This document shows, one piece after another, positions 34,701-46,700 of a stretch of 64,000 nucleotides of DNA. This stretch comes from Siphonodentalium dalli (Eukaryota; Mollusca; Scaphopoda; Gadilida; Siphonodentaliidae): positions 66,723,897 to 66,787,896 of the forward strand of contig CP136063.1 of NCBI GenBank assembly GCA_032622095.1, read 5' to 3'. The position numbers and the translations under genes are program-made. Each line of letters starts with the position of its first letter. Position 1 is the first letter of the stretch. The notes beneath the pieces were generated by a model. It had not been told where the DNA came from. It was given only the letters and a program-made list of their open reading frames with translations, and did no database searches.

Positions 34701-37700
34701 ATATCTTGTATCCAATGACAGTTTTGGTTCTTATTCGATCCCAAAAGCAGATTATAAAACCACAATTATGTACAGCTGGCAGAATATAAATGTTCAAATG
34801 AGTATTTCTCTACTTTTTTTTTTACTTCAAAAATCTATGTATGGTATATGTACAGTAATGCCCTAAATAATCGACTCCTTAACCACAGTAGAATTATGGG
34901 TAATTTTTTAGGATTTAGTCGGAAATATGGCTTGTTGCCATCCGATGAATGGCAACATATTTCCATATTTAGTTATTCTAAGCTGGGCTTTAACTAATGG
35001 TTTATAGATGTTTTAGAGCGAAAACGCATATCCGATTACGAATTTTGTATCAATTGCTGTGAATTATGGACAATAAAAATGTTAAAAAATCACAATGACA
35101 TCATTCAGGTTGATTGACGTCCCTAGTTACCTGCGCAATTTGCATATACAATTATGTCATGAAAGTAGTACTAACATAATAAAGCTACGTTGACCTAATA
35201 AAGTTACTTTGATGTAATAAACGTTTATTAAGCAGGCTTTATGTAGGCAATAGTGAGCGGTGGATAAAAAGTAGGGGTGCCACGATTAATCGTATAATCA
35301 ATGAACCGTTGATAAAGCCGATAATCGATTACCATTTCCGTCGTCGATTATTCTGCGTTATTTATTTCGGACGTCGGAAAGTGCTGGGTATTATTGAATA
35401 CCGTGTTTGTTTTACACAGTTTAATCTACAACCGAAGGGTTAACAACCTTTGATCGTGCATCAAAAAGATTCCGACAACATGAGTACTACTGCAGTGGGC
35501 AGTTCATTTGATAATACGACATGGTTACTCTTTGGGTCATTGTATATTCTACAAATTGGCGGCACAATGTCTTTGAAATGTGCCGACTGTCACCGTGTTC
35601 AATGAACTGAATGCACTCGCCCTTGAATCTGATTGCACCAATGGGGAAATGATTGACATTCTCCCGAAACCAGGGAACCTATGGCATTTTAATCAGCGAT
35701 GTTCTCTGCGATGTCATTTGCGAGTATACTTCGTTTGTATGAGTATACTTACATGTTACTAACTAGTACAGGCTATCACTTATCGTGTGGTGACTGCTGA
35801 ATGATACTCACTATTAACTTGTTCTGAGTCCTGAAATTTCCGGGTGGGGGCCCACCTTTGTGATTGTTAACCACACTTTGGAGGAGTTTGCTGAAACTTT
35901 GCTTAAGTTTCCGTAACATTAGATTCCTTTTTTTAGGAAACGCCGGCGGTCCGTCATGCACTCCTACTTTTATATTGTTTGTATGTCTGGCTATTCATAA
36001 CACTGAAATTAATGGCTACATTCGTTCTAATTAACTCACAATTATTATAACCATGACATCGCCGAGAAATGTGCTGGTATTGAATACATTGTGCTCATTA
36101 GTCATTACCGGTTGTTTATGGTGCACATTATTAACGTAAAAATTACATCAGCCAAATTTTTTAACCAACAACCAGCCAATAAGGCCATAATACGGAATAC
36201 TTCCACTGTTTATTAATATTAGGTACGATTAATTGATTATAATCGATTATTGATGACCGATTATCGATTATAAAAATCAATAATCGTGGCACCTCTAATT
36301 CTAATAAAAAGATTTATACTAACCCTGAATACATCTTTAACCCTTTCAGTGCCAAGACCGATTTTTGTATCAGCCCATATTTCCTTGATCATTTTTCAAA
36401 TTAGAGCTCTTTCCATCAATGTATCACATTATTATAATCAATAAATTTGAAAAATGATCAAGGAAATATGGGTTGATACAAAAATCAGACTTGGCACTGA
36501 AAGAGTTAAATTATACTAACTTGAGCAATGACTGATAAAACACCAACAACAGCAATAAATGAAGCAACTTCTTCTTCATTAAAACCAATAATCTGTAAGG
36601 AGAAAGGAGAACCTCAACAATCTAAAGCTCGGGGAGAGGGAGTAAACGAATAATCTGTAAGGAAAAAAAACAATAATCTGTAAGGAGAAAGTGAACCATT
36701 ACAGTCTAAGGCTCGGGAGAGGTGATGTGGAGGGGGAGAGGGGGCAGGGAAAAGTGTGACGTTCTAGTTTCATAGCTCCTCCCAAGCTTGAATTTAGTAT
36801 GTCTGACATTTGCAGAATGAGGTCCCCAGAGGCTGAATTTATTGGGCTAGTATCACCAAATTCAGTCTCTGGTGACCTCATTCTGCTTAGGCCTCATCTT
36901 CTGGAAAGTATCTATATTCTCAAATTAACATTGTTTTTAGTTACTTTTCCCCTTCTGTTGACTTTCTATATCCCTTAATTTGCAGAAGATAAATGCATAA
37001 TCGAGGTTCCTAAGCAGAATGAGGTCCACAGAGGGTGAACAGCATCACTAAATTCACCTGCTGGGGACCTCATTCTGCAAATATCAGACAAACTAAATTC
37101 AGGCTTGGCTCCTCCCCACTTTGTGTAAACAGCCCTATTTGCACAATCTGCATTATCAAGTATCCAAAATAATATGACCTCAATCTGTTTGGTGAATTCA
37201 GAAAATATGTTGTAAGGAATTACAGTGAATTTATTGATGTGAAAGAAATTACTGCTTCGAAAAATGGATCCAGTTTTCTTTATCAGCATGAACAATAAGG
37301 CCAAAAAAATATATAACAGTGTTTCTGGTGACATGCAAGAAAAAAATAGGGGCGGGCAGGTGGTTTTTCATATTATATTATTTTTTCATTTTATTTTCAA
37401 CTTTGCTCAAAATAAATATGAATACCCCCCTCCCAGACTTCTTCTCCTTGTTTGTAATGTACTATAAAATAATAAAACTAAGTACATAATATTAGAATAT
37501 ACATGTAGTATAATTTATTGTTTTATTGAATAAAACATGAAAAAATTAATTTGATTCAGCTGTGACCTAACTGAAGTGTGGTATAATTTTCGGTTTAACA
37601 GTACACGCAATGTGTCCATTTTTTCGGAAATGAATCAGTTTACAAGGAAAATAAAATCAGATGAGAACTAATTTTGCAAAATAAATAAAATGAAAACAGT

Positions 37701-40700
37701 TGGGGGGTGCAGGAATAGGGGCGGGCGGTCACCAGAAACACAGGCTTTTTTTACTTTGGCCTCTAAGCAAACAAGTGTTCCATGATGGTTTTCTTCATAT
37801 CTATATTATAAATATAAAGCATTCATCAAAATTATGTGTGAAACATTGAAAGAAGTAAATGAATTTCTATAACTCTATTAAGTCAAATTCTGTATATAAG
37901 GTATTTCATGCCTATCAACCTATTTTTATCTTCAATAACCAATCATATCCCCAGGTCATGACATTAATAAAAAGTCACTGGTATGTAATAAAATAATAAT
38001 GAAGGTGTCAATGACAATGTAGATAAACTTGGGAAGGAGTTAACTTTTTTGCTGAGCAATGAATAGAATGATACAGAAGAAGGAAAGATAAAAAGTTACA
38101 GTAATGTTCTTGTATTGTGTAGAAGAAATTATTATTTTATTTCAAATATTTTGTCAATAAATGTGGGCTGCAGGGTGTGCTAATGGATTCAAATTTGAAA
38201 TCCAAGATGACTGTTGGCAGCCATGTTTTATTACGAATTTCGGAAATAATCGAGGATCCAATCTTGAGGTCACCCCGAAGAGGTCATGTTTTTCAACAAA
38301 TTATGATCAAATTATGAGGCATACAAAGAGTAAAATCCAAGATAGCCACTGGTGGCCATATTTTTCAACAAATTGCGGTCAAAATAAGAGACTCCCATCT
38401 AGACGTCACCCCGAAGATACATATTAAGTTTGGTGATCATCGGATAAAAGATGTGGTCTGTAGGGTGTGCCAAAGGATTTAGTCATGGAAAGAGTAAAAT
38501 CCAAGATGGCTGCCGGCGGCATGTTTTTCATAGAAAATTGTTCAAATTCAATAGCTCCCATCCAAAGGTGATCACAATCGTGCCTGTAAAATTTTAAAAT
38601 GATCCGGCCATAAATACGGGCTGTAGGGTGTGCCAATGGATTCAAATTTAAAATCAAAGAAGGCCGCTGGTGACCATGTTTTTCATCGAAATTCGGAACA
38701 ATTTATAGCTCCCATCTATCGATCGCCATGAAGCTTTGCAAAGTTGAGCTAAAAACGTGAACTTACCCCTCTGAGGTAGACAAAAAAGCATGAATATTGT
38801 CCAGCCTCGGGCAAATAGCTTAAGAATACAGTTATACACAGCAGTAAAATCAGCTTGTCCTGTCCGATCTTCTTCAAAGCCTGGAATATAGAAAAATAAA
38901 ATGAAAGTGTTATTTGATTCTCAGGCAATTTTTTTTTAAACCAATGCGGGCGTAAGGGTTTTATTTAAAAAAAAAATTATGCCCATAGACTTGCATAGTG
39001 AGCATAAGTTATTATACCTTCCCAGGTCCAGAAAATATAGGGAGAACTTTGTAATGGATATAAACTAATTTAATCTGATATAAAGAATAATATTGTACTA
39101 CCCGTACATCATATAGGGATTACCTAGAATGATATATATATATTGATATGATTTTACTATCAGCACAATCATTTTTAACAACATCAGATATCCGATTCAT
39201 ATAAAAATACAGTCGAAAACAAAAATTGAATAGGAGCTAAATACAATGGTGTATGTGTGGGTATTCAACAAAAGACCTCTAGCAATGATAACTATCAGGT
39301 ATACTGTCACCACAGGCTGTCCAAACCCCCCTAGTTTATTGCTATAATGTGTTGAATATTTCGATCTGCGGTATAATTGAAAAGGTATAAAAAACTAAAT
39401 CGGGAACGCAAACCGCAATAAAAACTCCGATTGACAAGCGGTGTATAATGGCCATGTTTTAAAAAAGTTTTATTGTCTATCATCCATTGCGGTACATATA
39501 CAGTGAATTAAATTCAGCATGTCCACATTGAGCAACGGTGGTAAATATACGTTTTAAACAGTTTATGCATCCATGTTTCAGCACATCAGTGACCTTTGAA
39601 TAAATTCCTGTGAATTTTCCTGACTGGCTCCCAGGTGTGTTAACATAGTCTAAGTTGGAACATTCGCCGATCTGAGCCTTTCGTTTGCATGTATGTTCTG
39701 AATGCATGCTGATATGTTTGCAGAATGCACAATGTAGAACGAAAGGAGTGTATAACATTGTTATTTAACGAAAATTATAAAAATTATAAAAAAAAGAATT
39801 AAACAAGACTTCCAGAAAAAACAATGAAGGATAACTCTGAAATGGAAACACAAATGTCATTTGCACCTCTTTTGAAATCATTCATGATTTCGTACCACCA
39901 TACCAAATTTAATTCAGATCCGATAACCCATTGTTTAGATATATGGATGGACAGATGGATGGACAGACAGATAAAGTCAATCCAATATACACCCAATTTT
40001 TCTTTGAACAGTGGGGAGAATAATAAAAAAATTCTGGACACTTACTCCAAATGGATCAGCTTTATCCCAGGATATTTGATTCCCCCAGCTAGCTGGTCGG
40101 AATTTCTCTGGTAATGATTCAGGCACCATAACTAGAATGAATATCACATCGAGAATCGCCACTGCTGTCGCCAATTTAACGACAAGGTTCTCACTATAAA
40201 CGGATCCTAGGTAGGCACCGAGGGCTGGACTTGTTACGAGACTCGCAGCAAATGTAGCCGTGACCTGGAAGAAATATAGGTTACTCAGTAGATCATGACA
40301 TGAATCTCTACTGTGATCACGCCCATAGAGATCATATTCAACCTGTTCAAAACCTGTAAACTTTTAAATGTTCTGACCTGTTCTGGCAGGAAACTTTATA
40401 ACATTGAACAAACAATGCAGTAAATATATTACTGTGTTAACCCTTTCAGTGCCAGGGGTCGATATCATCGGCCCTAATTTTTTTTTTTTTTTTGGGTTGA
40501 ATTTTTTTTGGGTATGCTTAAGCATGCTATAGCGAATTTAAAAACAAACTGGATAAAACATTAGGGGCATGTTATAACTCAAAACTATCACCAAGTATTC
40601 ATAATAATAATTTTGATGCCCATGAAAAAAGTAAGATTCCCTTGCACTAAACCTACAAAATACTGAAAGAGTTAAAGAATATAAGAAAAAATTTATTAAA

Positions 40701-43700
40701 ATTGTAAAAAAAATAACAAATGATGAAAAATTGTTAGGCCAATGCATTCTCTTATATATGCGAGGTGACCTATGGTCGACTCGCATATATAAGAGAATGC
40801 ATTGGCACAGGGTATATGGGTTGATACAAAAATCGGACTTGGCACTGAAAGGGTTAATACATGATCCTTAATAATCTAGGTAGTGGTCTCAACTCAAGAT
40901 TGCATGATTTGTGTTACTTTTGTGAGTCGCTATCGCAATGAACATTTTAATGTCCGATTTGGCCAGTAATGGCTTCTTTGATGTACCCAAACAGATACAG
41001 ATTGTTTAAAAATTTGCATTGGACAAAATGTCTGACAGATACAGAAGTGCACTGGACATAAGCTATTTTTCGTCGGACAATGACCGTGAATGGCCACTTA
41101 TTTTGAGCCTTGCTGCCGGCAATACTGCTATCATTACTGTGATATCACCCCATTTTTCAGGTCAATTACTTTGAGGATAGCGGAATGCATATAACCAATC
41201 ACACATTAGCTTATTCAGATCTTTACAAACATGTATGTAGCCTTTGACTTACCAATCCATATGCTGTACTCCTGTCCTCTTCATTAGTTATATCAGCCAC
41301 ATAGGCAAATACAACACTGAACGTCACAGCAAACACGCCTGATATAGATATCATAGCAAAGTACCACCTGAAAAAGCACAAGTGTGAATTTTGTTTTCAT
41401 TTTTCAAACACATTTCTCATTTAAAAGGAGAAAAATAATATTTGAATCTAAGAATACTTAACTCTTTCTATATTAATTACTCATTGATGAGTAGTTACAA
41501 GTACATGTAGTAGGAAATGTTCAGATAATAAAGTTCAACGATGGCCAAGCCTTGAAATAGGGTGTCTGTCATTTGCAGAATGAGGTCCCCAGAGGGTGAA
41601 TTTAGTGATGCTACCCCGCATGGTGGGCTAGCATCACCAAATTCACCCTCTGGGGACCTCATTCTGCTTACACCTCAGCAGAATGAGATTCCCAGAGGGT
41701 GAATTTGGTGATGCTAGCCCACTATGCGGGGTAGCATCACTAAATTCACCCTCTGGGGACCTCATTCTGCAAATGACAGGCACCCTATTTCAAGGCTTGA
41801 CGATGGCCATAGGTCATTTGTTGAACTTGTGATCTAAACATTTCCCAACAATTGAAAGGAATCGTTCTGCACATGTATTAACTTTTCGTCTGTTTGTTCA
41901 AATGTTGTCTGCTTTTATTTTCTGAACATCCCTCCAGATGGCTAATAATTCCAATGTACAAGAAGGGTTAAACTGAACCACTTGAATTGAGAGATTTTAT
42001 TGTCCTGAATACAAGCATTCTGGAGCATAGATGTAATTTCATACTTTTTGAAAAATCAATTTGTTCACATTTCCTCTTCTTTATTTACAGACTGAATATA
42101 GATTCAAATTTTAGTAAATAAGAGAGAAACTCTAGTTTTTGGTCTACAAGTTGGACCATCGAAAATACTTAACTTGACTAATTGCATTAGTGATATAATC
42201 TGAACATGTACTAACATTGGGCTGATTCTCATTAGTCGAATAAACTGAATATGTACTTACATTGGGCTGATTTTCATCAGTGGTATAGGTGCACACGTGA
42301 AAGTCACAGTGAGTAACAAGAATGGCTTTCGTCCCCAGACATCTGACAAAGCACCAATCAGGGGTGCACTGAGAAATGATAAAATACCCTGCAAATATAT
42401 CAATATATATAAGAAATATTAACACAAAAAAAGATAGTTTATCTCTTCAGGGCCACAATTACAACATGATATTTATAAAACCCAATTTCAAGATTACAAT
42501 TAGCAATCTATGTGTCGATTGCTAACATATTCCTGAACACGACTCCAAATAAACAAGTGTAACGCCAAGCGTGGCATATGCTCAGTTCAGAGAGTGGACA
42601 ATGGACGGAAAAAAAAATATTTTATTTTCTAAATCCTTTCCCCTTAACTGGGCAATCAATACACCAACACACAACCAAATCCGATTAATCATGCCCAAGG
42701 TACAAGCTGAAATGTTTATACAGAGATAAAATTCAGAAATTCTCAAGTCAAACAAGGGCTGTAACTCTGGTAAAAATGAATGGACAAAACCCGCAGTATA
42801 TGGATATGCTTTCCCCCAGCCTACATGTATCACCATGCCAAAGGACAACGCAATCCAATAATAAAGACATCCACAGCATAATGTTTTTTATGGACAAGTT
42901 GAAACAATTTACATTAAGTCCACCAAAGGGATATAACTCTGGAAAAAAGTGTGGACAAAAGCTGCACTATGTGGAGGGCCTTTCCACAATGCTGGTCTAC
43001 CGGCATACCGAAGGACATCCAAATAGGACTATTGATACTTGAGCTGTGTTCTGAAATGTTTTTTATGGACGGACGAATGGAGGGTCGGGGGAATAATAAG
43101 AGATGTAACATTCAAATGTATACTTTTTTTAACTGATAGGAAAATGAATTTACTAAGGAAAGGATTAATAATTGATTTGTACAAACCTTTACACCCTGAA
43201 TCAATCCATTCATAAGAAATGTGTGGTCAGGAAAGGTCTGTGAAAGCACCTAAACGTGGAGTAAAAAGATAGGATTATATAAAGCAGGCAATTACAATAT
43301 ATTTTATAACAAGATTGATGGAGACCCATTGCATTAAGCTACAGTAATGCCCTAAATAATCGACTCCTTAACCACAGCAGAATTATGGGTAACTAAATCC
43401 TGAAAAGTTACCCATAATTCTGCTGTAGTTAATTCTGCTGTGGTTAAGGGGTCGATTACTTAGAGCATTACTGTACCTGTATAGGAAATCAAACTCATGA
43501 ACACAGGATCATAATCCATTATATATTTTGGAACTTCTGTCCGTCGGCCTACTTTGATCCCGGGAACAATATGGGCGGGTCCAATTTCACATGCGATCGT
43601 GTCCTTGACCTCGCTCATATAAGTTCATATACTTTTCAATGTTGTTCCCTAAATAGCCCAGACGAAGTCGGGCACATCAGCTAGTTCTTATATAAAAGTG

Positions 43701-46700
43701 AACTGAGCACAAACCTATCAAGCTATCACCCACCATTATTATAGAACATGTACCCCACTGGACAAAACAAGTGTACAATTTGGCACCGCGGAGTATTTGG
43801 CGTTTGTAACTGCAGTTGAGCACCACGGCCGAACGGCAAGTACACCGCGGCCGAACAGCAAATACACTGCGGCCGAACGGCAAGTACACCGCGGCCGAAC
43901 AGCAAGTACACTGAGGCCAAACGGCATGGACACCATGGTTAGATTTCTGGTTTGTATCATCTTTTTTCAGTTTAATGAACGTACACCGCGGCAACTATAC
44001 CATGGCCAAATGGCAAGTACACAGCGGCCCAACTGTAGTTAGCTGGTGGAGCCGCGGTGTAGTTGCATTTAGGCCAGTTGATGTCATTAGTTACTTAAAT
44101 AATTTGCATATATCATTACGTCATGAACGTAGGACATGTCCCTACCTAATAAAGCTACATTGACCTAATAAAGCTACCTTGAACTACAAAAAAATAATGT
44201 TTATTGGCTTGTGTAGTGGTACATGTACATGTAATGCCCCGTTATAATCAACTCCACAACCACAGCAGAATTATGGGTAATTTTTCAGGATTTAGTCTGA
44301 AATATGGCTTGTTGCTTGCTGTGAATTATATTTTCATCTGAGAAACTGAGCCAGTGATATCTTGAACCCAGGTCAGCACTTCTTTGTGTGACATCATGTC
44401 GAAACCTGCTTATTATTTGTTCTACATTTAACAGGTCGGGCACATGAGCAAATGAGCAAATAGCTCACTTGAGCTCACATAGCTAAATAGAGCTAAATCA
44501 GAATGTTTGCTTCATTTTATCTTAGGATAAGATTAGAGATGGTGATGCAAAGTTAACAGGGTGCCTGGCTCAAGAATTACTGACTGAAAAGTCAATTAAA
44601 CACTATTTTCTCTTAAGAATTTTAATGAAAACATTTTGATAAATCGTTAAGCAAATGTCACATAAAAGATATCACTTTGAGACTGTTGTGAGTAGATGAG
44701 CAGAAGGTATTATTGTGAAGCTCATTGTTAGGTTGGTCCAGTAAAAGTTAATTCCCTTTGCGATAATGTGATGCATGTGTTGAAATGAAAATGGACTTAA
44801 ATCACATTAAACATTTAGCTCCATTTAGCTACGTGAGCTCAAATGAGCTATTTACAGTAATGCTCTAAGTAATCGACTTCTTAACCACAGCAGAATTATG
44901 GGTAACTTTTCAGGATTTAGTCTGAAATATGGCTTGTTGCCATTCATCGGAAAGCTGTCGGGGAGAGCTTTCCGATGAATGGCAACAAGCCATATTTCCG
45001 ACTAAATCCTGAAAAGTTACCCATAATTCTGCTGTGGTTAAGAAGTCGATTACTTAGAGCGTTACTGTAGCTGTATAACCCTTCCATGACTGGCGCTTTC
45101 TGAAATTTCGTGAAAATCCTATGCCAATGCATTCTCTTATATATGCGCGTCTCCCTCGCAAATATAAGAGTAGACATTGGCACAGGATCTTCAATGCTGG
45201 ACCAGAGCAGCTCCCATCATAAAACGGTCAAACTGGCTCCCATGAACCCAGAAAATAGGCATCATGAAAACCTCTTAACCAATAAGATTTACAACAGTAA
45301 TATGATACTAATGTTCACAAGTTTCAGAAAATCAAACTGGACCATTCATTTAACATGGAAATTCGGCATTTAGCCCATTCAAGGGATACATGTAGACCAG
45401 TACTTACCGTAATCATGGGGTTTGTTAGGAGACCCCATGCGAAGAACTCCAAGAATATCACAACTAACGCATGGTAAATGCTTGGACCATTATTTCCACT
45501 TGACTGAAAAGAGAAATAACAATTCAAGTAATAGGAAGTTTTTTTTCATCTTAAAGATGGATTATCTCTTTAACCCTTTACCCAACAGAACGGCCAAAAA
45601 CGCCCAAATAAAGCTTCAACAGCCTAAAATATCTTCGGTCTGTCTCAATAACACCATACAAATATGGATATCATTGGAACCGGTTCATTGACCACATTGT
45701 GATGGTTAAAGTTATGCCCTGTGCCAATGCATTCTCTTATATATGCGAGTCGACCATAGGTCGCCTCGCATATATAAGAGAATGCATTGGCCTAAAAAAA
45801 ATCTTTTTTAACACTTTTTACCATTTTTTCTTACATTCTTTAACAATTTTATAATTTTTTCTTAAATTTTTTAACAATTTTTATATTATTTTTCTACAAT
45901 TTTATCATTTTTAATATGTGTTAAGCCAATGCATTCTCTTATATATGCGAGGCGACCTATGGTCAACTCGCATATATAAGAGAATGCATTGGCACAGGGC
46001 CGTTCTGTTGGGTAAAGGGTTAAATAACAAATTTTAGATAGTTTCCTGGGTATCAAATAATCCGTATGAGTTGGAAATTCCTACCCAGAAATGATTCTAT
46101 CAATTAATATTGATTTTATTTTGAATATTTCATTCTTAACCCTTTACCCAACAGAAGGGCCCTGTGCCAATGCATTCTCTTATATATGCGAGTCGACCAT
46201 AGGTCGCCTCGCATATATAAGAGAATGCATTGGCTTAACACATTACAAATTATAAAATTGTTAAAGAATGTAAGAACAAATGGTAAAAAGTGTTAAAAAA
46301 AGATTTTTTTAGGCCAATGCATTCTCTTATATATGCGAGGCGACCTATGGTCGACTCGCATATATAAGAGAATGCATTGGCACAGGGCTAATTGTAACTA
46401 TCACAATGTGGTCAAGGAGCCGGTTCCAATGATATCCATATTTGTATGGTTTTATTGAGACAGACCGAAGATATTTTAGGCTGTTGAAGCTTTATTTGGC
46501 CGGTTTGTTGGGTAAAGGGTTAAATGAGATGATTAAGTGAGACATTTATTGTTCTATTTTTAGAAGACCATTCAGGTGATACCACATAGCGATAGGGATC
46601 ATTTGGGTGCCTCCAGAGCTATGCTCCGAACGTCAAATGTCCCAGACTGATTGTTTGTATTGTTTTATTACATACATGTAGTTATAAGTGATAATGAGTC

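Noticed and set aside
44365-44400. Possible tRNA-like B box (GGTTCAAGATATC on the minus strand)
   Set aside because: No matching A box or cloverleaf stems around it.
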